Shown here in pieces: positions 1 to 6,387 of a DNA stretch of 8,797 nucleotides (positions within the stretch are counted from its first letter, which is position 1; each line of letters opens with the position of its first letter). Under the pieces are notes generated by a model. The model was not told the origin of the DNA and did not search any database. It saw only the letters and a list, made by a program, of their open reading frames with translations. Source of the stretch: Fidelibacterota bacterium (GTDB lineage: Bacteria; Fidelibacterota; Fidelibacteria; Fidelibacterales; DSDE01); the NCBI GenBank assembly GCA_011049095.1, contig DSDE01000078.1, forward strand, positions 1-8,797, written 5' to 3'. Position numbers and translations under genes: made by a program.

Positions 1-32
1 CAGTTGTGGCTTTCACCCTATTCTATCATTAA

Positions 33-179
33 CGCTACTGTATAAATACAAAGTCCTTCCCGAAAGACCAAGCTGATATTTATACACCACTTCCCAAATT
101 TAAGAATCTCGCAAAAAATTATTTGCCTCCAATTATCATTTTCGAGAATATTGATTTCACAGAATGGCATAAGCGCTAG
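33..179 (+). other. Possible C-terminal coding remnant (very doubtful)
   Basis: A frame without stops runs from the codon after a TAA at 30-32 to a TAG at 177-179, about 48 codons. Its last half reads like ordinary protein (for example LPKFKNLAKNYLPP, then IIIFENIDFTEW). It has no ATG or visible ribosome site. The two other plus frames also give short protein-like stretches over the first 30-75 bases, so a frameshifted tail of a decayed upstream gene is possible. I recognise no family. A chance open frame in AT-rich DNA is equally likely. Confidence 0.13.
39..86. repeat. 10-bp perfect inverted repeat with nested inner stem
   Basis: TGTATAAATA at 39-48 is the exact reverse complement of TATTTATACA at 77-86, with 28 bases between the arms. 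Inside this, 53-58 (GTCCTT) can pair with 63-68 (AAAGAC) with one mismatch around a CCCG loop, so the whole stretch could fold as a two-part hairpin. It lies about 180 bases upstream of the first operon gene. It could be an operator, a leader RNA structure or a chance AT-rich palindrome. It lacks the GC-rich stem and T-run of an intrinsic terminator. Confidence 0.4.
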
Positions 180-257
180 AAAACACTGTAAATCAGCATC
201 TCTCGGAATTGCAATACTATGGCATACAATTTGACCAATACAAGGAAAATAGCCAGT

Positions 258-266
258 GAGGAAGGT
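258..266 (+). promoter_or_regulatory. Ribosome binding site that sets the first gene's start
   Basis: GAGG at 258-261 stands five bases before the ATG at 267. The in-frame ATG at 219 has no purine-rich site ahead of it and would add 16 residues that the family lacks. Starting at 267 puts arginine, histidine, aspartate and asparagine active-site residues at or within one position of their numbers in the Mycobacterium tuberculosis enzyme. Confidence 0.7.
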
Positions 267-1379
267 ATGAACATTGGAATTTTACACGAGCGGAGGAACC
301 AGGAACACAGAGTGGCGCTAACGCCGGCAGGCGTTTTTCACTTGGTCAAATATGGATATCAAGTCTATTTAGAAAGCGGAGCCGGCCAGGACAGCGGCTG
401 GTCCGACGAGCAATACGTAAAAGCCGGCGCACAACTGGTTTTCTCGGCGCAAGAGCTCTACGGTCGGAGCAATCTGGTGATGAAGGTAAGCCCACTTGAG
501 CTGGAGGATCTGCCATATATACAGGAAGGCCAAAGCATATTCAGTTGGCAGCACTTGGTTATGCGCGATTCCAAAATCATCAAAACCATCATCGAAAAAG
601 AGCTGACCGTCATCGGCTATGAAATTATTGAAGACCTTTTCGGCAATCGCCCCATCGTCACCTATGTTGCTGAAATTGCCGGATATATGGCTGTCATCAC
701 CAGTCTCCACTACCTGCAGAATGAGACAGGCGGGCGGGCAAAAATGATTGCCGGCATTCCAGGAGTGCCTCAGGGTAGCATTACCGTTTTGGGGGCCGGT
801 CTGACAGGTGCAGCAGCGGTGCGGGCCGCCACAGGAATCGGCGCTTATGTGGTGGTCATTGACAAAGACCTGGAAAAGATGCGCCGCCTGGATGATAAAT
901 ATCACGGCAGAATCTCTACATTTTATGCAAATCATACCAATATCGCCAAAGCTGTGGGCTTCAGTGATGTGCTTATCGGCGCCGTTGCCAGCCACGGAGA
1001 CCTGGCGCCCCGAGTGGTGAGCCAAGAGATGGTACAGTCTATGAAATACCGTGCCGTTATTGCTGACCTTTCCATTGACCAAGGTGGCTGCGTGGAAACA
1101 AGCCGGCCAACAACACTGGCTGATCCAGTTTTTGTCGAGCACGATGTGGTTCATTACTGCGTGCCTAATATGACGGCCAACGTGAGCCGAACAACGTCCA
1201 ACGCCCTCAGCAACAGTATGATGCGCTACCTGGAAGCCATCAAAGACCTTGGCCTGGATAAAGCGCTGATAACAATTCCCTGCCTGAAAAACGGCGCTTT
1301 CTTCTTCAAGGGGCGTTGTGTAAAAGAATACATTGCCAGACGATTTGATTTAATATTTGAACCATTAAAGAGTGAATGA
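267..1379 (+). CDS. ald: Alanine dehydrogenase-like NAD-dependent enzyme
   Basis: This is a 370-residue cytoplasmic protein of the alanine dehydrogenase/PNT family, expected to interconvert L-alanine with pyruvate, ammonia and NADH. The N-terminal domain opens with an RVALTPAGV motif. The Rossmann domain has a nucleotide-binding GAGLTG at 176-181. The signature IDQGGCVETSRPTT follows at about 270-283. Expected active-site residues are present: Arg15, Lys73, His96, Asp271 and Asn301, matching Arg15, Lys75, His96, Asp270 and Asn300 of the M. tuberculosis enzyme. Length is normal for the family. Around the pocket it differs: WQH replaces the FLH before the catalytic histidine, and Val-Ala replaces the Met133-Ser134 pair. 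A related amino-acid substrate therefore cannot be excluded. It is the first gene of the operon, ten bases before the CoA-transferase, where it could release amino groups collected as alanine. Its membership of the family is firm and its exact substrate is inferred. Confidence 0.88.
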   Translation: MNIGILHERRNQEHRVALTPAGVFHLVKYGYQVYLESGAGQDSGWSDEQYVKAGAQLVFSAQELYGRSNLVMKVSPLELEDLPYIQEGQSIFSWQHLVMRDSKIIKTIIEKELTVIGYEIIEDLFGNRPIVTYVAEIAGYMAVITSLHYLQNETGGRAKMIAGIPGVPQGSITVLGAGLTGAAAVRAATGIGAYVVVIDKDLEKMRRLDDKYHGRISTFYANHTNIAKAVGFSDVLIGAVASHGDLAPRVVSQEMVQSMKYRAVIADLSIDQGGCVETSRPTTLADPVFVEHDVVHYCVPNMTANVSRTTSNALSNSMMRYLEAIKDLGLDKALITIPCLKNGAFFFKGRCVKEYIARRFDLIFEPLKSE

Positions 1380-1389
1380 CAGGAAAACT

Positions 1390-2691
1390 ATGAGTACTTG
1401 GGCCGACAGATACAAACAGAAATTATGTACCGTTGCAGAGGCTATTCAGCATATCAAATCCGGTGATTCAGTCTATATCCATCCCGGAAATGCTGTGCCG
1501 GAGCTCCTTATTAACGAGCTTGTAGCACAAGCGCCCCGCCTGGAGAATGTTGACATTGTGCAGATTCTCACTTTTGGGGAAGCCGCCTACACCAAGCCCG
1601 GTATGGAAAAACATTTTCACGTGCTGAGTCTCTTCAGCGGCGCCAATACCCGCAAAGCCGTCAACGAAGGCCGGGCTGATTTTGTCCCCATTTTTCTTGG
1701 AGAAATTCCAGCCCTATTCTACAATAAAGAAATTCCCATTGATGTGGCGCTGATTCAGATTTCGCCACCAGATGAACACGGCTTTTGCAGCTACGGTGTC
1801 GGTGTAGATGTGACTATGGCCGCCTGCAAAATGGCCAAAACCATCATTGCCCATGTCAACCCCCATATGCCCCGGGTTCTGGGCGACAGCTTTATCCATT
1901 TCTCTAAACTGACTCACGTCGTGGAAGCCGAAATGGAGCTTTTTGAGATGCCAAAAGCGCCAATGAATGAAGTTTTTATGAAAATCGGAAAATATGTAGC
2001 CGACCTTATCGAAGACAGCTCTACACTGCAGATGGGCATCGGCGGTATTCCCGATGCGGTGCTCAACTTTCTCCACGACAAACGGGACCTGGGCATTCAT
2101 ACCGAGATGTTTTCAGATGGCGTGGTCAGGCTTTTTGAAGAAGGCGTCATCAATAATGAGAAAAAGACACTCCATGCCGGAAAAATGGTGGCGGGATTTG
2201 TTCTCGGCACAAAATACCTATTCAACTTCATTAATAATAATGCAGTTGTAGAATTTCACCCTCAGGAATATGTCAACGACCCCTTTATTATCGCCAAAAA
2301 TGAGAAAATGATCTCTATCAATTCGGCATTAGAAGTGGATCTGACGGGTCAAATCTGCGCCGACAGCATCGGAACGGCAAATTACAGCGGCATCGGTGGA
2401 CAAGTGGACTTTTTTCGGGGCGCCGCCCGCAGCAAAGGGGGAAAACCCATTCTTACCATTCCCAGCACCGCAAAAAATGACAGCATCAGCCGCATTGTAC
2501 CCACACTGAAACCTGGCGCCAGCGTTACCACCAGCCGCGGCGATGTCCACTATATCGTCACCGAATACGGCGTGGCCTATCTCCACGGAAAATCACTGCG
2601 AGACAGAGCAAGAGCCCTTATCAAGATTGCCCATCCAAAATTCCAGGAAGAGCTGACCCGGGCCGCCTGGGAACGGGGATTAAAAATTTGA
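1390..2691 (+). CDS. Acetyl-CoA hydrolase/transferase family acyl-CoA:acetate CoA-transferase
   Basis: This 433-residue protein belongs to the family that includes 4-hydroxybutyrate CoA-transferase (AbfT) and Cat1-type enzymes, which move CoA between an acyl-CoA and a free acid through a glutamyl-CoA thioester. The likely catalytic glutamate is Glu239 in GIHTEMFSDG, matching Glu238 described for AbfT. Other family landmarks are SPPDEHGFCS (about 125-134), MGIGGIPDAVL (about 215-225), a CoA-site GGQVDFFRGA (about 336-345) and the C-terminal TEYGVAYLHGKSLRDRA. The start at 1390 has AGGA at 1381-1384, five bases upstream. A GTG at 1372 in the same frame would overlap the previous gene and has no such site. 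Lying before ferredoxin oxidoreductase genes, it probably passes CoA from a branched-chain acyl-CoA to acetate, or the reverse. The true acyl substrate cannot be read from the sequence, and simple hydrolase activity is the alternative. Confidence 0.9.
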   Translation: MSTWADRYKQKLCTVAEAIQHIKSGDSVYIHPGNAVPELLINELVAQAPRLENVDIVQILTFGEAAYTKPGMEKHFHVLSLFSGANTRKAVNEGRADFVPIFLGEIPALFYNKEIPIDVALIQISPPDEHGFCSYGVGVDVTMAACKMAKTIIAHVNPHMPRVLGDSFIHFSKLTHVVEAEMELFEMPKAPMNEVFMKIGKYVADLIEDSSTLQMGIGGIPDAVLNFLHDKRDLGIHTEMFSDGVVRLFEEGVINNEKKTLHAGKMVAGFVLGTKYLFNFINNNAVVEFHPQEYVNDPFIIAKNEKMISINSALEVDLTGQICADSIGTANYSGIGGQVDFFRGAARSKGGKPILTIPSTAKNDSISRIVPTLKPGASVTTSRGDVHYIVTEYGVAYLHGKSLRDRARALIKIAHPKFQEELTRAAWERGLKI

Positions 2692-2692
2692 T

Positions 2693-2698
2693 AGGAGG
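2693..2698 (+). promoter_or_regulatory. Perfect AGGAGG only one base from the nfnA ATG
   Basis: The ideal Shine-Dalgarno sequence AGGAGG ends one base before the ATG at 2700, much closer than the usual five to nine bases. The codon at the ideal distance is TTA at 2706, where relatives typically begin Met-Asn-Lys-Ile. An in-frame TTG at 2688 overlaps the upstream stop codon and has only a weak GGGGA ahead of it. ATG 2700, helped by coupling to the upstream gene, remains the most conservative choice. Confidence 0.55.
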
Positions 2699-2699
2699 A

Positions 2700-3575
2700 A
2701 TGCCTTTAAATAAAATCGTAAAAACAGAGCTATTAGGGCCCGAAGTCAAACTCTTTGAAATCACTGCCCCACGCATCGCCAAAAAAAGGAAAGCTGGGCA
2801 ATTTATTATCTTACGGGTGGATGATCACGGTGAGCGAATCCCTCTTACCATTGCCGATGCCGACGCCGAAAAAGGAACCATCACCGTCATCGTGCAAGGT
2901 CTTGGCGCTACAAGCAAACGCTTTCTGCAAAAAGAAGCCGGCGATATAGTCTGGGACCTGGCAGGCCCCCTGGGAAAACCGACTCATATTGAAAAAAGGG
3001 GACTTGTTATCGCTGTCAGCGGCGGCGTCGGCACAGCAGTGGCTATGCCTATCGCAGCAGCTTCTAAAAAAGCCGGCAACACGGTCTATTCTATCATTGG
3101 CGCCCGCACAAAAGAGTTGGTCATCTTGGAAAAAGAGATGACTGAGCGCACCGATAAGATATTCATCACCACTGATGACGGCAGCTATGGCAGGAAAGGT
3201 CTGGTCACTGATCAGCTAAAAAGCCTCCTGGATGATGGCATCATTCCCGATGAGCTTGTGGCCATCGGTCCACTGCCTATGATGAGGGCCGTCAGCGAGC
3301 TGACCCGCAGCTATAATATTCCCACTGTAGTAAGCTTAAACAGCATAATGATTGACGGTACAGGAATGTGCGGCGGCTGCCGGGCGACAGTTGACGGCAA
3401 AACAGTCTTTGTCTGCGTGGATGGCCCGGAATTTGACGGCCACAAAGTTGATTTTGCCGAGCTAGGCCGACGCCAAAAAGCATATTTGGAACAGGAAAAA
3501 CAAAGTATGGAAGCATTCAGTCACCAATGCCGGCTGGAAGTAAAAGCAAAAAAACTGAAAATAGAGACTGCCTGA
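2700..3575 (+). CDS. nfnA: NADH-dependent ferredoxin:NADP+ oxidoreductase, subunit A
   Basis: This is the 291-residue small subunit of the electron-bifurcating transhydrogenase NfnAB (also described as sulfide dehydrogenase/SudAB). NfnAB couples NADH and reduced ferredoxin to the reduction of two NADP+. The N-terminal ferredoxin-reductase-like FAD domain carries RIPLTI at about 46-51. The nucleotide-binding domain has SGGVGTAVA at about 107-115. The C-terminal [2Fe-2S] motif has Asp219, Cys224, Cys227 and Cys239, the Asp plus three Cys ligand set known for this family. A typical tail follows (FDGHKVDF, then a charged helix). Length is normal. The stop codon shares one base with the start of nfnB, so the two subunits are probably translationally coupled. 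The start is uncertain by a few codons because the ribosome site lies very close to the ATG. Confidence 0.9.
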   Translation: MPLNKIVKTELLGPEVKLFEITAPRIAKKRKAGQFIILRVDDHGERIPLTIADADAEKGTITVIVQGLGATSKRFLQKEAGDIVWDLAGPLGKPTHIEKRGLVIAVSGGVGTAVAMPIAAASKKAGNTVYSIIGARTKELVILEKEMTERTDKIFITTDDGSYGRKGLVTDQLKSLLDDGIIPDELVAIGPLPMMRAVSELTRSYNIPTVVSLNSIMIDGTGMCGGCRATVDGKTVFVCVDGPEFDGHKVDFAELGRRQKAYLEQEKQSMEAFSHQCRLEVKAKKLKIETA

Positions 3576-4996
3576 TGGAAAATAATCTCCCCAATCGCGA
3601 GCGCTTGAAAATCAAGCGCCAGCCTATGCCCGAGCAAGACCCCATCATCAGAGCTGCTAATTTTAATGAAGTCAATCTGGGATTCAGCAAGGAAGCAGCT
3701 CTCCAGGAAGCCTTGCGTTGCCTCCAATGCCCAAAGCCCACCTGCATCGAAGGCTGCCCTGTAAATATCAAAATTCCCGAATTTATTAACCTCATCGTGA
3801 AAGAAGATTTCGCCGGCGCCGTGGCCAAGATAAAAGAAGACAATTCGTTGCCGGCGGTCTGTGGCCGCGTCTGTCCGCAAGAAGAGCAATGCGAGGCAAA
3901 ATGTATTTTAGATAAACGCTTTGAAGCTGTGAGCATCGGCAGGCTGGAACGCTTTGTCGCCGACTGGGAGCGGGAAAGCGGTCAGTTTCAGGTGCCGGAA
4001 AAAGCTCCGGAAACAGGGCGAAAGATTGCCATCATCGGTTCAGGGCCCAGCGGGCTCGCCTGCGCCACCGATTTGGCTATTATGGGTCACGATGTTACCG
4101 TTTTTGAAGCGCTCCATGAATTTGGCGGTGTTCTCGTTTATGGTATTCCCGAGTTTCGCCTGCCCAAACACATTCTCAAAGTGGAAATTGACAATCTAAA
4201 AAACCTAGGTGTGAAATTTGTCAAAAATTTTATCGCTGGGCGAATTGCCACCCTGAATGAGCTTTTTACCGAAGGTTTTGAAGCAATTTTTGTCGGTGTT
4301 GGAGCAGGTCTCCCCTGGTTTATGAATATTCCCGGAGAAAATCTCAATGGCGTTTACAGCGCCAATGAATTTCTCACCCGAGTCAACCTGATGCGGGCCT
4401 ATGATTTTCCAAATTGGGATACGCCTATCCAAATCGGCAAAAATGTGGCGGTGATTGGCGGCGGAAACACCGCGATGGATGCCGTCCGTACTGCCAAAAG
4501 ACTGGGCGCAAAGCGAGCTATGATTTTCTATCGTCGCTCCGAAGCAGAGATGCCAGCTCGTATCGAAGAAGTGCACCACGCCAAAGAAGAAGGCGTCGAA
4601 TTTCACACTTTAGTCAGCCCCATACGCTATGAAGGCGATGAAAACGGCTGGGTAAAAAAAGCTGTCAGTGTCCGAATGGAGCTGGGTGAGCCAGATGCCA
4701 GCGGCCGCCGCAGACCCGTGCTTATTCCTGACAGCGAATTTGAAATGGAAATTGATCAAGTGGTGGTAGCTATCGGCAACGGCAGCAACCCCATCATCGG
4801 GCAGACGACACCAGACCTGACGCTGAATAGCTGGGGAAATATCGTCGTTGAAGAAAGTTCCGGCAAGACATCTAAACGCGGTGTTTTTGCCGGTGGAGAT
4901 ATCGTAACAGGCGGCGCAACGGTCATCCTGGCAATGGGAGCCGGCCGTAAAGCTGCCAAGGCAATTCAAAAATATTTAGAAAATAATGAATGGTAA
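3575..4996 (+). CDS. nfnB: NADH-dependent ferredoxin:NADP+ oxidoreductase, subunit B (GltD-like)
   Basis: This is the 473-residue large subunit of NfnAB, related to the small subunit of glutamate synthase. An N-terminal iron-sulfur domain holds Cys49, 52, 57 and 61 (CLQCPKPTC) and Cys96, 100, 106 and 110, fitting two [4Fe-4S] clusters. A flavin-binding GSGPSG follows at 155-160. A second dinucleotide fold, GGGNTAMDA, starts at about 295 with a YRRSEAEMPA segment after it, typical of the NADPH site. GGDIVTGGATV near 441-451 closes the FAD site. The chosen ATG overlaps the nfnA stop as TGATG. An in-frame ATG at 3527 lies inside nfnA, has no ribosome site and would add residues foreign to the family. 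GltD itself is unlikely because no glutamate synthase large subunit is present and nfnA is directly upstream. Confidence 0.91.
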   Translation: MENNLPNRERLKIKRQPMPEQDPIIRAANFNEVNLGFSKEAALQEALRCLQCPKPTCIEGCPVNIKIPEFINLIVKEDFAGAVAKIKEDNSLPAVCGRVCPQEEQCEAKCILDKRFEAVSIGRLERFVADWERESGQFQVPEKAPETGRKIAIIGSGPSGLACATDLAIMGHDVTVFEALHEFGGVLVYGIPEFRLPKHILKVEIDNLKNLGVKFVKNFIAGRIATLNELFTEGFEAIFVGVGAGLPWFMNIPGENLNGVYSANEFLTRVNLMRAYDFPNWDTPIQIGKNVAVIGGGNTAMDAVRTAKRLGAKRAMIFYRRSEAEMPARIEEVHHAKEEGVEFHTLVSPIRYEGDENGWVKKAVSVRMELGEPDASGRRRPVLIPDSEFEMEIDQVVVAIGNGSNPIIGQTTPDLTLNSWGNIVVEESSGKTSKRGVFAGGDIVTGGATVILAMGAGRKAAKAIQKYLENNEW

Positions 4997-4998
4997 AT

Positions 4999-5007
4999 AA
5001 GGAGGAG
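4999..5007 (+). promoter_or_regulatory. Strong ribosome binding site before the ferredoxin subunit
   Basis: AAGGAGGAG sits just upstream of the ATG at 5010 and directly after the nfnB stop codon. It is the strongest well-placed site in the window. It may lift translation of the small ferredoxin subunit at the point where the operon passes from the Nfn genes to the oxidoreductase genes. Confidence 0.6.
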
Positions 5008-5009
5008 TT

Positions 5010-5303
5010 ATGGCAAATACAAAAGGTTATGTCATTGTCCGCGAAGAAGAGTGCAAAGGCTGTGAACTTTGTGTAGAGGCTTGCCCCGTGGATGTTTTGA
5101 TTATGTCACCAAGGCTGAATAAAATGGGCTATCATCCCAGCAGCTACACCGGAGAAGGCTGCACCGGCTGCGGCATCTGTTTTTATGCATGTCCCGAACC
5201 TGGAGCGCTCACGGTTTTTAAGCGTTGGGACCTGATGGAAGAAAACGAGCGAAAAGAGGCCATCCTGGCTATTGAAAATGGCCAACGGGTCAAAGTATCA
5301 TAA
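5010..5303 (+). CDS. 2-oxoacid:ferredoxin oxidoreductase delta subunit, 2[4Fe-4S] ferredoxin
   Basis: This 97-residue protein contains two classical CxxCxxCxxxCP motifs. Cys15, 18, 21 and 25 form the first and Cys51, 54, 57 and 61 the second, so it should bind two [4Fe-4S] clusters. The 25-residue spacing between motifs, with NKMGYHP in the linker, is typical of delta subunits of 2-oxoglutarate and 2-oxoisovalerate ferredoxin oxidoreductases and not of free clostridial ferredoxins. In the complex it would carry electrons from the thiamine site to soluble ferredoxin. It lies 25 bases before the alpha subunit, as is usual (delta-alpha-beta-gamma order). A C-terminal charged helix of about 25 residues follows the second cluster. 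Its position right after nfnB leaves open that it also contacts NfnAB. Confidence 0.9.
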   Translation: MANTKGYVIVREEECKGCELCVEACPVDVLIMSPRLNKMGYHPSSYTGEGCTGCGICFYACPEPGALTVFKRWDLMEENERKEAILAIENGQRVKVS

Positions 5304-5328
5304 TCATGCAAAACGGAAAGAGGTTTTT

Positions 5329-6387
5329 ATGTCTAAAGTTCTGATTAAAGGAAATGAAGCGGTGGTTCGAGGCGCTATATTAGCCGGCTGCCGCAATTAT
5401 TTTGGCTACCCCATTACTCCAGCCAGTGAAATCGCCGAAACAGCAGCCCTCTATTTCCCCAGGGTTGGCGGCGGATTTCTCCAGGCAGAGAGTGAAATTG
5501 GCGCCATCAATATGGTTTATGGCGCTGCCGCTGCCGGTGTAAGGGTCATGACAGCCAGCTCTAGCCCGGGCATCAGCCTGAAGATGGAAGGCATCAGCTA
5601 TATCGCCGGCGCTGAGCTGCCCTGTGTCATTATTGATATTATGCGCGGCGGCCCCGGCCTGGGAAATATCGCTCCCGAGCAGGGTGATTACAATCAGATT
5701 GTAAAAGGCGGCGGCCATGGCAATTACAAGCTGATTGTTTTAGCGCCCAACAGCGCCCAGGAGATGAGCGATCTGACAATGCTGGCATTTGAGCTGGCTG
5801 ATAAATATCGCAATCCTGCTGTTGTGCTGGCAGATGGATACATCGGCCAGATGATGGAGCCGGTGAAATTTCCTCAGCCCGTCACCAGCTTCCCGGAAAA
5901 AGACTGGGCGCTGAAAGCCACTAGAGAAACCCGCGACAATCTGGTGACTTCAATTGATCTAGACCCAGACCTCCTGGAAAAGCACAATGAAAAACTGCAG
6001 AAAAAATATGCAATCATCGAAGAAAATGAAGTTCGTTTTGAAGAATACCGCTTAGATGACGCCGAAATCATCTTAATGGCCTTTGGCATCGTCAGCCGGC
6101 TGGTTCAGGGTGCTGTTGATGAGCTCAGGGCTCTCGGTATTAAAGTCGGAATGCTGCGGCCTATCACACTTTTCCCCTTTCCTAAAAAACAGATCCAGGA
6201 ATACGCAGCGAAAAGCAGTGTGAAATACTTCCACATTTTTGAAATGAATAACGGTCAGATGCTGGATGATGTACGTCTGGTTCTGAACGGATCAAAACCC
6301 GTGAAGTTTTATGGCCGGATGGGCGGGAATGTCCATTCTGTAAAAGAAATTATTGAACAAGTTATGAAAGAAATGAGGGAATTATGA
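5329..6387 (+). CDS. vorB: 2-oxoacid (2-oxoisovalerate-type):ferredoxin oxidoreductase alpha subunit VorB
   Basis: This 352-residue subunit carries the pyrimidine-binding domain of the thiamine diphosphate enzyme. Landmarks are GYPITPASE at about 26-34, SSSPGISLKMEGIS at about 77-90 and GGPGLGNIAPEQ at about 107-118, followed by KGGGHG. Then comes the ADKYRNPAVVLADG segment ending at about 170, and a transketolase C-terminal-like domain from roughly 245. The GPGLGNIAP and KGGGHG wording is what I associate with VorB (3-methyl-2-oxobutanoate) subunits and not KorA or PorA, so branched-chain 2-oxoacids are the likely substrates. Substrate range in this superfamily is hard to predict and 2-oxoglutarate remains possible. 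The ATG at 5329 has AGAGG five bases upstream. An earlier in-frame ATG at 5272 lies inside the ferredoxin gene and has no support. The stop overlaps the next start as ATGA. Confidence 0.88.
   Translation: MSKVLIKGNEAVVRGAILAGCRNYFGYPITPASEIAETAALYFPRVGGGFLQAESEIGAINMVYGAAAAGVRVMTASSSPGISLKMEGISYIAGAELPCVIIDIMRGGPGLGNIAPEQGDYNQIVKGGGHGNYKLIVLAPNSAQEMSDLTMLAFELADKYRNPAVVLADGYIGQMMEPVKFPQPVTSFPEKDWALKATRETRDNLVTSIDLDPDLLEKHNEKLQKKYAIIEENEVRFEEYRLDDAEIILMAFGIVSRLVQGAVDELRALGIKVGMLRPITLFPFPKKQIQEYAAKSSVKYFHIFEMNNGQMLDDVRLVLNGSKPVKFYGRMGGNVHSVKEIIEQVMKEMREL

Noticed and set aside
209..230. Sigma-70-like promoter from TTGCAA (209-214) and TACAAT (225-230)
   Set aside because: The spacer is only ten bases, much shorter than the usual 16-18, and no better -35 box lies at the right distance from TACAAT. 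No alternative promoter in 1-266 was convincing.
369..1154. Long minus-strand open frame of 261 codons opposite the alanine dehydrogenase
   Set aside because: It lies wholly antisense to a gene with clear family motifs and intact active-site residues, its translation is rich in His and Cys without any recognisable domain, and such mirror frames are common opposite coding DNA rich in GCC and GGC codons.
3575..4996. Glutamate synthase small subunit GltD
   Set aside because: The architecture is shared, but nfnA overlaps its start and no large glutamate synthase subunit is present, so NfnB fits better.
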